Shown here piece after piece: positions 40,232 to 49,785 of a stretch of DNA of 64,000 nt. The notes beneath the pieces were generated by a model. The model did no database searches. It was not told the origin of the DNA and was given only the letters and a program-made list of their open reading frames with translations. The stretch's first letter is position 1. Every line of letters starts with the position of its first letter. The DNA is taken from assembly GCF_006385575.1 (NCBI RefSeq), contig NZ_CP041040.1:248001-312000 (forward strand), in the 5' to 3' direction. This DNA comes from Microbacterium foliorum. GTDB lineage: Bacteria; Actinomycetota; Actinomycetes; Actinomycetales; Microbacteriaceae. The position numbers and the translations under genes were made by a program.

Positions 40232-43117
40232 ATGTCACTCTCCGCCGCGGGCGCTGCGATGGTCGGCCGGGAGGCCGAGATCGCGGTCATGCGCGGGCTG
40301 TTCGACCGAGTCGTCGAAGGGGTTCCTCTCGCGGCGCTCGTCGAGGGCGAGGCGGGCATAGGCAAGTCCCGGCTGCTGCGCGAGTTCGGCGCCGAGGTGG
40401 TCAACCGAGCCGATGTGCACGTCGGGTGGTGCCTCGATCTCGGAGCATCGCGCACACCGTTCGGGCCGATCACCGGAATCCTTCGCTCGATCGTCACCCG
40501 CATGGGCGCAGATCGCGTGCGCGAAGAGCTCGGCGTCGGCGTCGAGGCTCTGGGCATGCTGCTGCCCGCGCTCAATCCCACAGAGCGTTCGCAGAGCAGC
40601 CCCGACAGGCTGCGCGATGCCATCGCCGCCCTCATCGAGGCCGCAGCCGAGCACGCGCCGCAGGTGCTCGTCGTCGAAGACCTGCACTGGGCAGACGAAT
40701 CGACCCTCGCGCTGCTCTCCTTCCTGCTCCGCACGCTGACCCACGGGCGCATCCTTCTGCTCCTCACCTGCCGCTCCGACGATGTCCGCCGCGGAGACGC
40801 GGTCAGCCGGTTCATCGGCGAGGCCACCCGTGCCCGCCTGCTCGAGCGGGTCACTGTCGAGCGGCTCGAGATCTCGGCGGTTCGCCAGCTCGCCGAATCG
40901 ATCACCGGGCAGCCCCTCAGCGACGTGGCGCTCGAGCGCATCCAGGACCGCGCCGAGGGAGTCCCCTTCTTCGTCGAAGAGCTCGCGGGCTGCTCTTCGG
41001 GGCCGCTACCCGGCAGCCTGCGAGATCTGCTCCTGGCCCGTTTCGACCGCCTCAATGACGACGCGAGACGAGTGGTGCAGGTGGTGTCGGGGGCCGAGCG
41101 GCCGCTGACCCATCCGCTGGTCACCCAACTCGCGGGGCTGCCCGAAGTGCGCCTCGATGAGGCGATCCGCGAGGCGACGCTCAGCGGCATCCTGGTCGTG
41201 GCCGACGACGACTACCGATTCCGGCATGCGCTGCTGCGCGAGGCCGTGCACGACGATCTGCTTCCGGGCGAGAGGGCGCGGCTGCACCGAGCGTATGCCG
41301 AGGCGCTGGAGGAGAACTGCGACGACTCCGACACCGCCGACTCGGCCGCGCTCGCCTATCACTGGCAGCTCGCGCAAGACGACCGACGAGCGCTCGCCGC
41401 GGCCGTCGCCGCGATGTTCGACGCCAAGTCGCGGTTCGCCTTCGCGAGCGCAGCCCGATTCGGAGAGCTCGCCCTCGATCTGTGGATCCAGGTTCCTGAT
41501 GCCGAGAGCGTCGTGGGCCTCGACCGCCTCGAGATGCTCCGAACGCTGGGGTCGGTGCTGCGCAATGCCGGTGACGGCGAGCGGGCGCTCGCTGTGGTCA
41601 ATCTCGCGCTCGACGAGGTCGACCCCGACGCCGTCGACCCACGGATGCACGCTCGGCTGCTGCGCGACAAGGCCTATTACATGATGCATCTCGGTCGCTC
41701 AGGGCCGATCCAGCTGCTGCAGCAGTCGCTGGAGATCCTCGAGCGGCAGGTCGACGACGATCGACTGCGCGCTTCGGTGCTCAACCAGCTCGCGAGTCGG
41801 TACATGATCGCCGGGCGCCTCGACGAGGCGATCGCCCTGGCGACCGAGGCGGGCACGCGCGCCGTGCGGGCAGGTGCCGAGGGTGAGGCGTCGATCGCCG
41901 CGAACGTGCGCGGCGGTGCTCGGGCTCACCTCGGTGATCTCGAGGCCGGGCACCGGGAGTATGCGGTCGCACTCCGTCTGGCACACGGTGCGAGCCCCGA
42001 GATGCGATACCGAGTCAACTACTCCGACCTGCTCGGCCTGCTCGGGCGCTATCGCGATGCCGTCTCGGTCGCCGAAGACGGCCTGGCCAGAGCGCGAGCG
42101 TTCGGCGTCGAGCGCACGACCGGCGCGATCATGGCGCAGAACATGGCCGTGCCGCTGCTCGAGTTGGGCGAGATCGAGCGCGTCGAGGGTCTGCTGGCCC
42201 GTGAACGTGCTCAGCGGACGCTGCGCATCTCTCATATGTACTCCACGATGACCCGCGTGCGGGTGCTCTCGTGGCGGGGGCGGCACGACGAGGCCGCCGA
42301 GATTCTGCGCGAGTGGCACCCCGCGTTCGAGGAGACCGGTCGGGTCGAGCGGCAGATCTGGTACGACGAGGTGATGATGCGCGTCGCCGTCGCCGAGGGG
42401 CGCGGAGACCTCGCAGGGGCGCTCGACGAGATCCGCGCGATGCTCGCCGATGAGGGTCCGGTGTTCCTGCACCAGAGGCGGCTTCTGCTCGAAGCGGGCT
42501 GGTTGATCGCCGAGCTCCGGGCGGCAGGTGTCGACGTCGCTGAGGCAAGCGACGAGGTCCGGGCCGCGTGGCTCGCCCAGCCGGAGCAGCTGCTCGGCGA
42601 CGCGTGGTGGTCGATCCTCGATGCCCTGCTGGTGCCTTCGGGGCCGGCGCTGCGGGCGGCCGTCGACCTGGCGGACTCAGACGACGTGCCGGTGACCTTC
42701 CGTGTGACCACGCGGCTCGAACTCGCGCGGCTGCTGGTCGGGGCAGGGGAGCGGGCCGAAGCGGCAGCGGTCCTCGGACATGCGCTGCACGAGGCCGAGC
42801 GGCTCGGCCACGTGCCGCTCGTGCGCATCGTGAGCGGGTTCTCCGCGGCGGCGGGCCTGTCCGCAGCATCCGGCATCGTCACTGGCGCGGCTGATGCCGA
42901 CCCGCTCACGGCACGCGAGCGGCAGGTGCTCGACCTGATCGCCGAGGGCCTGAGCAACCGACAGATCGGTGAGCGGCTCTTCATCAGCGTCAAGACAGTG
43001 AGTGTTCACGTGTCGGCTGTGCTGCGAAAACTCGGCGTCAGCACGCGCACCGAGGCGGCGGTTCTTCAAAAGAATCAGAACTTCGGGGTTTCACGTCAGG
43101 ATGCCGTGGTACGTTGA
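40232..43117 (+). CDS. LuxR family regulator with AAA ATPase domain (LAL type)
   Basis: 961 residues. Walker A GEAGIGKS at 39-46, Walker [15 protein letters not shown] near 150, then an ATPase/TPR-like helical region, and a C-terminal GerE/LuxR helix-turn-helix at about 890-950 ([35 protein letters not shown]). This is the large ATP-binding LuxR (LAL/MalT-like) architecture; such proteins activate operons in response to small ligands. The target is unknown. The ATG at 40232 with GGGAG upstream is used because residue 10 onwards (MVGREAEI) is the conserved domain start. Confidence 0.88.
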   Translation: MSLSAAGAAMVGREAEIAVMRGLFDRVVEGVPLAALVEGEAGIGKSRLLREFGAEVVNRADVHVGWCLDLGASRTPFGPITGILRSIVTRMGADRVREELGVGVEALGMLLPALNPTERSQSSPDRLRDAIAALIEAAAEHAPQVLVVEDLHWADESTLALLSFLLRTLTHGRILLLLTCRSDDVRRGDAVSRFIGEATRARLLERVTVERLEISAVRQLAESITGQPLSDVALERIQDRAEGVPFFVEELAGCSSGPLPGSLRDLLLARFDRLNDDARRVVQVVSGAERPLTHPLVTQLAGLPEVRLDEAIREATLSGILVVADDDYRFRHALLREAVHDDLLPGERARLHRAYAEALEENCDDSDTADSAALAYHWQLAQDDRRALAAAVAAMFDAKSRFAFASAARFGELALDLWIQVPDAESVVGLDRLEMLRTLGSVLRNAGDGERALAVVNLALDEVDPDAVDPRMHARLLRDKAYYMMHLGRSGPIQLLQQSLEILERQVDDDRLRASVLNQLASRYMIAGRLDEAIALATEAGTRAVRAGAEGEASIAANVRGGARAHLGDLEAGHREYAVALRLAHGASPEMRYRVNYSDLLGLLGRYRDAVSVAEDGLARARAFGVERTTGAIMAQNMAVPLLELGEIERVEGLLARERAQRTLRISHMYSTMTRVRVLSWRGRHDEAAEILREWHPAFEETGRVERQIWYDEVMMRVAVAEGRGDLAGALDEIRAMLADEGPVFLHQRRLLLEAGWLIAELRAAGVDVAEASDEVRAAWLAQPEQLLGDAWWSILDALLVPSGPALRAAVDLADSDDVPVTFRVTTRLELARLLVGAGERAEAAAVLGHALHEAERLGHVPLVRIVSGFSAAAGLSAASGIVTGAADADPLTARERQVLDLIAEGLSNRQIGERLFISVKTVSVHVSAVLRKLGVSTRTEAAVLQKNQNFGVSRQDAVVR

Positions 43118-43152
43118 GCTTGCGCGTATGTCGGACGTTCCGTCACGGCGCA

Positions 43153-43168
43153 GGCCGCGCAAGCGGCC
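43153..43168 (+). promoter_or_regulatory. stem-loop in the gap before cspA
   Basis: GGCCGC-GCAA-GCGGCC, then GTTTG and an A-rich leader to the cold-shock gene. It lies 36 bases after the LuxR stop, so it may end that transcript or belong to the cspA leader. Confidence 0.45.
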
Positions 43169-43193
43169 GTTTGAAAAAGAAAGTAGAAAACAC

Positions 43194-43397
43194 ATGGCCA
43201 CTGGCACTGTGAAATGGTTCAACGCTGAAAAGGGCTTCGGCTTCATCGCTCCCGATGACGGCACGGACGACCTTTTCGCCCACTACTCGGCAATCACCGG
43301 CTCCGGTTTCAAGGAGCTCCGTGAGAACCAGAAGGTCGAATTCGACGCTGAGCGTGGCCCCAAGGGCATGCAGGCTGCGAACATCCGCGCTCTCTGA
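43194..43397 (+). CDS. cspA: cold-shock protein (CspA family)
   Basis: 67 residues. RNA-binding motifs [15 protein letters not shown] and DLFAHYSAI are intact, forming a single five-stranded OB fold. It binds single-stranded RNA/DNA and acts as an RNA chaperone. The leader is A-rich (GAAAAAGAAAGTAGAAAA), and codon use differs from its neighbours (more AAG, GAA, GCT), suggesting high expression. Followed by a strong terminator. Confidence 0.95.
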   Translation: MATGTVKWFNAEKGFGFIAPDDGTDDLFAHYSAITGSGFKELRENQKVEFDAERGPKGMQAANIRAL

Positions 43398-43415
43398 GCG
43401 CGAGCAGACTTCCTG

Positions 43416-43450
43416 AAGCCGGTCGGATCCTCACGGATCCGGCCGGCTTT
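43416..43450 (+). terminator. terminator after cspA
   Basis: AAGCCGG and CCGGCTT plus inner GGATCC/GGATCC pair around a TCAC loop, ending in TTTCTG. Confidence 0.8.
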
Positions 43451-43514
43451 CTGCATGCCCGGGGGACTTCCTCGAGGCGGGCATGATCGACGAGCCCCGC
43501 CGCTCAGTTCCCGC

Positions 43515-43736
43515 GCGGGGCCAATACTGCATCCGAGTGGGTGCGCGGGGTCAAAACCGCATCCGAATCGGGCGTGGGCGATGCGTTTTTGACCCCGCAC
43601 GCGGGGCGCGGATGGCTGCCCGGTGCGGGGCCAATACTGCATCCGGATGCTGGCGGGGTCAGTTCCGCATCCGAAGGCCGGTGCGGGGTCAAAACCGCAT
43701 CTGAATCGGGCGTGGGGGATGCGTTTTTGACCCCGC
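43515..43736. repeat. array of GCGGGGTCAA...GCATCCG units with inverted copies
   Basis: Forward units start at 43515, 43545, 43625, 43653 and 43683 (GCGGGG, C or T, CAATACTGCATCCG or close variants). Reverse copies GATGCGTTTTTGACCCCGC lie at 43580-43598 and 43718-43736, pairing with the units at 43545 and 43683 with one mismatch in 19. A block of about 70 bases (43544-43613) is repeated nearly exactly at 43682-43751. No open reading frame here looks real. The same unit occurs near 19860. Confidence 0.8.
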
Positions 43737-43775
43737 ACGCGGGGCACGGATGCCGGCCAACGCCGAGAACCGAGA

Positions 43776-43790
43776 TGAGGCTTGCCTAAC
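43776..43790. promoter_or_regulatory. DtxR/IdeR-type iron box 1
   Basis: TGAGGCTTGCCTAAC fits the TNAGGNTNGNCTNA core of DtxR/IdeR sites. It precedes the siderophore uptake operon. Confidence 0.7.
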
Positions 43791-43801
43791 TTTCTGTTAG
43801 A

Positions 43802-43817
43802 TTAGGCCAGGCTTACC
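43802..43817. promoter_or_regulatory. DtxR/IdeR-type iron box 2
   Basis: TTAGGCCAGGCTTACC is a second, partly degenerate iron box 26 bases downstream. Repression by Fe(II)-loaded DtxR is expected. Confidence 0.6.
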
Positions 43818-43873
43818 AAAGCCTGGCGCCCCTCCGCGCCGCACCCCCTCATCCCAACCCGAAGGGAATGCCT

Positions 43874-44914
43874 GTGCGCACCTCTCGTCTTCTCGCCGCC
43901 GGTGTCGCCGCCGCCCTCGCCCTCGGCCTCGGCCTCACAGCCTGCGCGACGTCGTCGAACGACTCGAACTCCGACTCCGCCGGCGGAAACTCCGCTGATG
44001 ACAGCGCCTTCCCCGTCACGATCGAGCACGTCTACGGCGAGACCACGATCGAGGAGAAGCCCGAGCGTGTCGCGACGGTCGCGTGGGCCAACCACGAGGT
44101 GCCGCTGGCCCTCGGCATCGTGCCGGTCGGCATGAGCAAGGCGAGCTGGGGCGATGACGACGACAACGGCATCCTGCCCTGGGTCGAGGAGAAGCTCGAC
44201 GAGCTCGGTGGCGAAGAGCCCGTGCTGTTCGACGAGGCCGACGGCATCGACTACGAGGCCGTCGCCGACACTCAGCCCGACGTCATCCTCGCCTCGTACT
44301 CCGGCCTGACGCAGGAGGAGTACGACACCCTCTCGAAGATCGCCCCGGTCGTCGCGTATCCCGAGGTCGCCTGGGGCACCCCGGTCGACGAGATGATCGA
44401 GATGAACTCGAAGGCACTCGGTCTCGAGGCCGAGGGTGAGGCCCTGATCGACGACCTGCACGCCGACGCCGAGGCCGCTCTCGAGGAGAACAGCGCGCTC
44501 AAGGACAAGAAGGTCCTGTTCGCCTACATCGACCCGAGCGACCTGAGCCAGGTGGGCTACTACACCGCGATCGACACGCGCCCCGGCTACCTGCACGACG
44601 ACCTGGGCCTTCCGCTGCCGTCCGTCGTCGAGGAGAACGCCGACAGCGACCAGTTCTACCTGACGGTCAGCTCTGAAGAGGCCGACAAGTTCGCTGACGT
44701 CGACGTCTTCGTGACCTACGGCGACGACTCGCTCATCGCGACGCTGCAGGCAGACCCGCTGCTGTCGAAGATCCCGGCCATCGCCGAGGGCCGCATCGCG
44801 ATCCTCCCGGATGCCACTCCGATCGCCGCTTCGGCGAACCCCTCGCCGCTGTCGATCCCGTGGGGTCTCTCCGACTACCTCGGCCTGCTGGCGGCACCGC
44901 TCGCCGCGAAGTGA
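43874..44914 (+). CDS. iron-siderophore ABC transporter binding lipoprotein
   Basis: 346 residues from a GTG at 43874 with GAAGGGA six bases upstream (an ATG at 43868 abuts the site). Lipobox LTAC within the first 26 residues, then an acidic Ser/Asn-rich linker, and the class III binding fold: ERVATVAWANHEVPLALGIVPVG, QPDVILASYSGLTQEEYDTLSKIAPVV, PIAASANPSPLSIPW. It captures ferric siderophores outside the membrane. First gene of an iron-box-controlled operon. Confidence 0.92.
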   Translation: MRTSRLLAAGVAAALALGLGLTACATSSNDSNSDSAGGNSADDSAFPVTIEHVYGETTIEEKPERVATVAWANHEVPLALGIVPVGMSKASWGDDDDNGILPWVEEKLDELGGEEPVLFDEADGIDYEAVADTQPDVILASYSGLTQEEYDTLSKIAPVVAYPEVAWGTPVDEMIEMNSKALGLEAEGEALIDDLHADAEAALEENSALKDKKVLFAYIDPSDLSQVGYYTAIDTRPGYLHDDLGLPLPSVVEENADSDQFYLTVSSEEADKFADVDVFVTYGDDSLIATLQADPLLSKIPAIAEGRIAILPDATPIAASANPSPLSIPWGLSDYLGLLAAPLAAK

Positions 44915-44946
44915 CCTTCAGCGTCACCCTCGCGCACTGAATTCCC

Positions 44947-45990
44947 GTGACCGCTGTCACCATGCCCATGCCGGGCGCCGCAGACCTGCGGCGCCCGGCA
45001 TGGGCGCGCTCGCTCTGGCTGCTCGTCGGCCTCGGAGTGCTGCTCGTGCTCTGCATCCTGTCGATCTGCTTCGGTGTGCGCGCCGTGAGCATCGACGACA
45101 TCTTCGCCGCGCTCAGCGGGCAGGATGACACGCTCGCCCAGGCCGCGATCATCAAGCGTCTTCCGCGCACCGTGCTCGCGATCCTCGTCGGCGCGGCTCT
45201 CGCCCTCTCCGGCGCGACGATGCAGGCGGTCACCCGCAACCCGATCGCCGACCCCGGCATCCTCGGCGTCTCGAACGGCGCCTCGCTCGCCGTCGTCATC
45301 GGCCTCGCGTTCATCGGCCTCACCGACGCCTACAGCCAGATGGCTCTCGCCATCATCGGAGCCGCTCTCGCCGCGGCCTTCGTCTACACGGTCGGCTCGC
45401 TCGGCCGCGGTGGCGCCACACCTCTCAAGCTCGCCCTCGCGGGTGCGGCCACGTCGGCCGCTTTCGCCTCGCTCATCAGCGCCATCATGCTGCCGCGCGT
45501 CGACCTGCTGCAGGCTTTCCAGTCGTGGCAGATCGGCGGCGTCGGCGGTGCCGAATGGCCGCGCATCGCGATCACCGCTCCGGTGCTCGCACTCGGAGCG
45601 CTGATCTGCTTCATCAGCGCTCGGGGCATGAACTCCCTCGCCCTCGGCGATGACATGGCCAAGGGGCTCGGCGAGCACGTGTTCCGCACGCGCCTCATGT
45701 CGGCCCTCGGCGCCGTGATCCTCGCCGGCGCGGCCACCGCGATCGCGGGTCCGATCGGCTTCGTCGGTCTCGTCATTCCGCACGTCTGCCGGATGCTGAT
45801 CGGTACCGACCATCGCTGGCTTCTGCCGTTCTCTGCGCTCGCCGGCGCTGCTCTGCTGCTCGCGAGCGACATCGTCGGTCGCGTGATCTCGCCGACATCG
45901 GAGGAGATCCAGGTCGGCATCATCACCGCCATCATCGGCGCCCCGTTCTTCATCTGGATCGTCCGTCGTCAGAAGGTGCGTGAACTGTGA
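44947..45990 (+). CDS. iron-siderophore ABC permease (FecCD family) 1
   Basis: 347 residues with about nine to ten helices. RLPRTVLAILVGAALALSGATMQAVTRNPIADPGILGVSNGA and GPIGFVGLVIPHVCRM (each within one helix pair) are FecCD hallmarks. The GTG start at 44947 has little ribosome binding site; ATGs at 44962 and 44968 are alternatives. The next permease gene overlaps its stop (GTGA). Confidence 0.92.
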   Translation: MTAVTMPMPGAADLRRPAWARSLWLLVGLGVLLVLCILSICFGVRAVSIDDIFAALSGQDDTLAQAAIIKRLPRTVLAILVGAALALSGATMQAVTRNPIADPGILGVSNGASLAVVIGLAFIGLTDAYSQMALAIIGAALAAAFVYTVGSLGRGGATPLKLALAGAATSAAFASLISAIMLPRVDLLQAFQSWQIGGVGGAEWPRIAITAPVLALGALICFISARGMNSLALGDDMAKGLGEHVFRTRLMSALGAVILAGAATAIAGPIGFVGLVIPHVCRMLIGTDHRWLLPFSALAGAALLLASDIVGRVISPTSEEIQVGIITAIIGAPFFIWIVRRQKVREL

Positions 45991-47069
45991 GCACCATCGA
46001 CCGGGCTGCGGCCCAGACTCCTGCGGCATCCGAACGCACTCGCGACTCCGTTGCGGCGATCATCGCCGGCCGTCGTTCGCGCCACCGCCGCCACGCCGTC
46101 GCGACCATCGTGCTCGGCGCGATGCTCGTGGTGCTGTTCACCGTCGCCCTGATGATCGGCAACACGTTCTATCCGCTCGACGACGTGATCCGTGTGATCC
46201 TCGGCGAGACGGTTCCCGGCGCCTCGTTCACTGTCGGCGAGCTGCGCCTGCCTCGGGCGGTGCTCGCTGTTCTCGCCGGATTCGCGTTCGGCATCGCGGG
46301 CGTCTCGTTCCAGACGCTGCTGCGCAATCCGCTCGCCTCGCCCGACATCATCGGCATCTCGAACGGCGCGGGCGCCGCAGCCGTGTTCGGCATCGTGGTG
46401 CTGTCGCTGAACGGTCCGGTCGTCTCTCTGCTCGCGCTGGGCGGCGCGATCGTCACGGCAGGGGTCATCTACCTGCTGTCGATCAAGAACGGCTTCGCCG
46501 GCACGCGCCTGATCCTGATCGGCATCGGCATCGCGGCGATGCTGCAGAGCATCATCTCGTACATGCTGTCGAGAGCGGCGAGCTGGGACATCCAGACCGC
46601 GATGCAGTGGCTCACCGGCAGCCTGAACAACGCCTCGTGGGAGCGCGTGATGCCGCTCGCGATCGCCGCCGCAGTGCTCCTGCCGCTGCTGCTCTCGCAG
46701 GGTCGGGCACTCGGTGCGATGCAGCTCGGCGACGACTCGGCATCCGGTCTCGGTGTGCGGGTCAACACCACCCGCCTGCTGTTCATCCTGGGCGCCGTCG
46801 CGCTGCTCGCCTTCGCGACCGCCGCCTGCGGCCCCATCGCCTTCGTCGCGTTCATGGCCGGTCCGATCGCCGCCCGCATCACCGGCCCCGGCGCGAACCT
46901 GCTGCTTCCGAGCGCGTTCGTGGGGGCCGTGCTGGTGCTCGGAGGCGACCTCATCGGCCAGTTCGCGTTCGGCGAGCGCTACCCGGTCGGCGTCATCACC
47001 GGTGTGCTCGGTGCTCCGTACCTCATCTTCCTGCTCATCCGCACCAACCGCTCGGGAGGCTCCCTGTGA
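45987..47069 (+). CDS. iron-siderophore ABC permease (FecCD family) 2
   Basis: 360 residues, FecCD fold. LRLPRAVLAVLAGFAFGIAGVSFQTLLRNPLASPDIIGISNGAG and GPIAFVAFMAGPIAARI (in successive helices) match the second permease subunit of FepDG/FecCD systems. The start is a GTG in a four-base overlap with the upstream stop, and the ATPase gene overlaps its own stop in the same way. Confidence 0.92.
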   Translation: MSTIDRAAAQTPAASERTRDSVAAIIAGRRSRHRRHAVATIVLGAMLVVLFTVALMIGNTFYPLDDVIRVILGETVPGASFTVGELRLPRAVLAVLAGFAFGIAGVSFQTLLRNPLASPDIIGISNGAGAAAVFGIVVLSLNGPVVSLLALGGAIVTAGVIYLLSIKNGFAGTRLILIGIGIAAMLQSIISYMLSRAASWDIQTAMQWLTGSLNNASWERVMPLAIAAAVLLPLLLSQGRALGAMQLGDDSASGLGVRVNTTRLLFILGAVALLAFATAACGPIAFVAFMAGPIAARITGPGANLLLPSAFVGAVLVLGGDLIGQFAFGERYPVGVITGVLGAPYLIFLLIRTNRSGGSL

Positions 47070-47866
47070 CCGAGGCGCACACCCTGACGGCCGAGTCCGT
47101 CACCCTCGCCTATGGCGACCGCACGATCATCGACGGACTCGACCTGGCGATCGCCCCCGGCAAGATCACGACGATCGTCGGAGCGAACGGATGCGGCAAG
47201 TCGACGCTGTTGCGCTCGCTCGCGCGCCTGCTTTCGCCGACCGCCGGCCAGATCGTGCTCGACGGCAAGTCGGTGCACGCGCGCCCCACCAAGGAGGTCG
47301 CTCGCATCCTGGGTCTGCTGCCGCAGTCGCCCGTCGCGCCCGAGGGCATCGCCGTCGCCGACCTCGTCGGTCGTGGTCGGCATCCGCATCAGAAGATGCT
47401 CGCCCGCTGGAGCGCCCACGACTACGAGATCGTGGCGGATGCCCTCGAGGCGACCGGCACCACCGACCTCGCCGACCGCAGCGTCGACGAGCTCTCGGGT
47501 GGCCAGCGTCAGCGCGTGTGGATCGCGATGGCGCTCGCGCAGGAGACCGACATCCTGCTGCTCGACGAGCCGACCACGTTCCTCGATGTCGCGCACCAGG
47601 TCGAGGTGCTCGACCTGCTCACCGACCTGAGCGTCTCGCGCGGCACCACGATCGTCATGGTGCTGCACGACCTCAACCTGGCCGCCCGCTATGCCGACGA
47701 GCTCGTCGCGATGAAGGAGGGCAGGGTGCACGCCACCGGTGCTCCGCAGGACGTCGTGACCGCGCAGCTCGTCGAAGAGGTCTTCGGCCTCGCGAACCAG
47801 ATCACCATCGACCCGGTCTCGGGAAAGCCGATGGTCACCCCTATCGGAAGGCATCATGTCCGCTGA
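47066..47866 (+). CDS. iron-siderophore ABC transporter ATPase (FepC-like)
   Basis: 266 residues. Walker A GANGCGKST at 39-47, signature LSGGQ, Walker B ILLLDEPTTFLD and the switch His in MVLHDLNLAARYAD. It powers the two FecCD permeases. Starts at a GTG overlapping the permease stop. The last 11 bases overlap the siderophore-interacting protein gene. Confidence 0.93.
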   Translation: MTEAHTLTAESVTLAYGDRTIIDGLDLAIAPGKITTIVGANGCGKSTLLRSLARLLSPTAGQIVLDGKSVHARPTKEVARILGLLPQSPVAPEGIAVADLVGRGRHPHQKMLARWSAHDYEIVADALEATGTTDLADRSVDELSGGQRQRVWIAMALAQETDILLLDEPTTFLDVAHQVEVLDLLTDLSVSRGTTIVMVLHDLNLAARYADELVAMKEGRVHATGAPQDVVTAQLVEEVFGLANQITIDPVSGKPMVTPIGRHHVR

Positions 47867-48812
47867 GACGACGACCGAACGCCCCACCTACGTGCTGGCT
47901 CGCGCCGAGGTGCGCGCGGTCGAACGGGTGTCGCCGAACTTCGTGCGCGTCACGTTCGGCGGTGACGACCTCTTCGAGTTCGGCACGCCGGGAGACGTCT
48001 TCGACTCGCGGATCAAGATCGTGTTCCCGCCGGCATCCGGCATCCTTCCCCAGCTCGACCGCGAGACCGACGACTGGTGGGGGTCGTTCCTCGCCGTTCC
48101 CGAGGAGGAGCGCGGATCCATGCGCACCTACTCGGTGCGCGACCTGCGGGTGACGGATGCCGGCACCGAGCTCGACGTCGATTTCGTGCTGCACCTGGCA
48201 CCAGGACTCACGGGTCCCGCGTCGAGGTGGGCCGATGCGGCCACCGCCGGCCAAGAGCTGTTCATCGTCGGACCACGTCGAGGGGTCGCTGCGGCGGCCC
48301 ACGGTGGGGCCGAATACGAGCCCGGCACCGCTGCGTCGGTCCTTCTCGCCGGTGACGAGACTGCGGCTCCCGCGATCGCCCGCATCCTCGAGGACGCCCC
48401 GAACGACCTGCGAGGCTGCGCGTTCATCGAGGTGCCGTCGCCCGCCGACATCCTGCGCATCGACGCTCCCGCGGGAGTCGAGGTGCACTGGCTGCCCCGC
48501 GATGCCGGTGAGCCCCACGGTGTGCGGCTCATCCCCGCCGTGCTCGAGTACCTCGGCGATGCGGATGCCGCCGACGAGCTCGATGTGAAGGACATCGAGT
48601 CCGAGGACCTGCTCTGGGAGACGCCCGACTACTCGGGCCTCGGCGAGGAGATCGCGGCGGCGGATGCCCCCGCCGAGCGCTACTTCTGGATCGCCGGCGA
48701 GAGCGGCGTCGTCACGACACTGCGCCGTCACCTGGTCAAGGACCTCGGCATCGACCGCTCGCAGGTCGCCTTCATGGGCTACTGGCGCCGCGGCGTAGCT
48801 ATGCGCGGCTGA
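47856..48812 (+). CDS. siderophore-interacting protein (ViuB/SIP family reductase)
   Basis: 318 residues. The FAD-binding motif RTYS is at 90-93, after RVTFGGDDLFEF; the C-terminal half has the NAD(P)H-binding SIP domain (SVLLAGDETAAPAIARIL; RYFWIAGESGVVTTLRRHLV). It reduces the imported ferric siderophore to release Fe(II). Its start lies 11 bases inside the ATPase gene, so the five-gene uptake operon ends here. No siderophore biosynthesis genes are in the window, so the organism may use foreign siderophores. Confidence 0.92.
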   Translation: MSAETTTERPTYVLARAEVRAVERVSPNFVRVTFGGDDLFEFGTPGDVFDSRIKIVFPPASGILPQLDRETDDWWGSFLAVPEEERGSMRTYSVRDLRVTDAGTELDVDFVLHLAPGLTGPASRWADAATAGQELFIVGPRRGVAAAAHGGAEYEPGTAASVLLAGDETAAPAIARILEDAPNDLRGCAFIEVPSPADILRIDAPAGVEVHWLPRDAGEPHGVRLIPAVLEYLGDADAADELDVKDIESEDLLWETPDYSGLGEEIAAADAPAERYFWIAGESGVVTTLRRHLVKDLGIDRSQVAFMGYWRRGVAMRG

Positions 48813-48869
48813 GGCGCCGTCGCTCGGCGAATCTCACCAAGCGCCGACGCTTCTCAGGACGCGCTCCAC

Positions 48870-49666
48870 GTGACCGGCGGCAATCGGGGCCTGGGGCGAG
48901 CCCTCACCCTCGCCGCCCTGGATGTCGGACACGCGGTGGTGGCGACGGTCAGAGGCGACCACACGCTGCCCGACCACGAGCGGCTGACCGTGATGAACCT
49001 CGACGTGCGTGACCGCGCGGCGGCACACGAAGTCGTAGAGCACGCTGCCGGGGTGCGCGGCAGCATCGACGTGCTCGTGAACAACGCCGGCTACGGCGTG
49101 ATCGGGGCCGTCGAAGAGGCCTCGGAAGAGGATGCTCGCGCGATCGTCGACACGAATCTGCTCGGACCCCTCTGGCTGAGCCAAGCGGTCATCCCGATCA
49201 TGCGCAGTCAGGGCAGCGGCCACATCGTGCAGATCTCGACGGTGGGAGCCGTCGGGACGATGCCGATGCTCGGCCTCTACAACTCCACCAAATGGGGCCT
49301 CGAGGCGTTCAGTGAGGCGATGGCGGGGGAGGTCGGACGATTCGGCGTCCGCGTCTCCCTGATCGAGCCGGGCGCGCTCGACACCGAGTGGGCGGGCTCG
49401 AGCATGCGGTTCAGTTCGCCCCTGGCCCCCTACGACGGCAACGAATCGAGATGTTCGGCACTGCCGAGGTGCCCTGGCCTGCGGCTGAGTCGGGAGGCGG
49501 CACGACACCGCAGGGTGCTGCCGCGGCGATCCTCGCCCGAGTCGGGGCGACGGACGATCCCCGCCTCCGCGTGCTCGTCGGTGACGACGCGCCCGCCCAG
49601 GTCGCAGCGGCTCTCTCGCTGCGCCAGAAGGACTACGCCCTCGATCCACGCTTCCCGACCGCTTGA
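48870..49666 (+). pseudogene. SDR oxidoreductase remnant, 5'-truncated and frameshifted
   Basis: From 48870 the frame reads TGGNRGLGRALTLAALDVGH, VLVNNAGYGVIGAVEEASEE and LYNSTKWGLEAFSEAMAGEV, a clear classical SDR. No ATG or ribosome binding site precedes it and the first beta strand is missing. At about 49435-49445 the homology moves to another frame (RIEMFGTAEVPWPAAESGGG ... KDYALDPRFPTA), which ends at 49666. Two lesions make it nonfunctional unless the sequence is wrong. Confidence 0.75.
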
Positions 49667-49785
49667 CGCGCTGCCCTGCCGTGCGCCGTCGACGCGAGCG
49701 CTCGTAGTGTGAACGACTTGGTGGCGCACGGGGATGCCGCGTCGTAGCATCCCAGTGAGATCGTTCGCCGATGGAGGAGGCCGCA

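Noticed and set aside
43515..43752. Possible CRISPR array
   Set aside because: Units vary in sequence, spacing is irregular, some are inverted, and no cas genes are nearby.
43483..43789. Small open frames inside the repeat array
   Set aside because: Their products are only translations of the repeat (RGQNRIRIG-like words) with no ribosome binding site.
44875..46029. Minus-strand frame of 384 codons opposite the first FecCD permease
   Set aside because: The plus strand shows the full FecCD motifs; the reverse product is Glu/Arg/Asp repeats typical of antisense frames.
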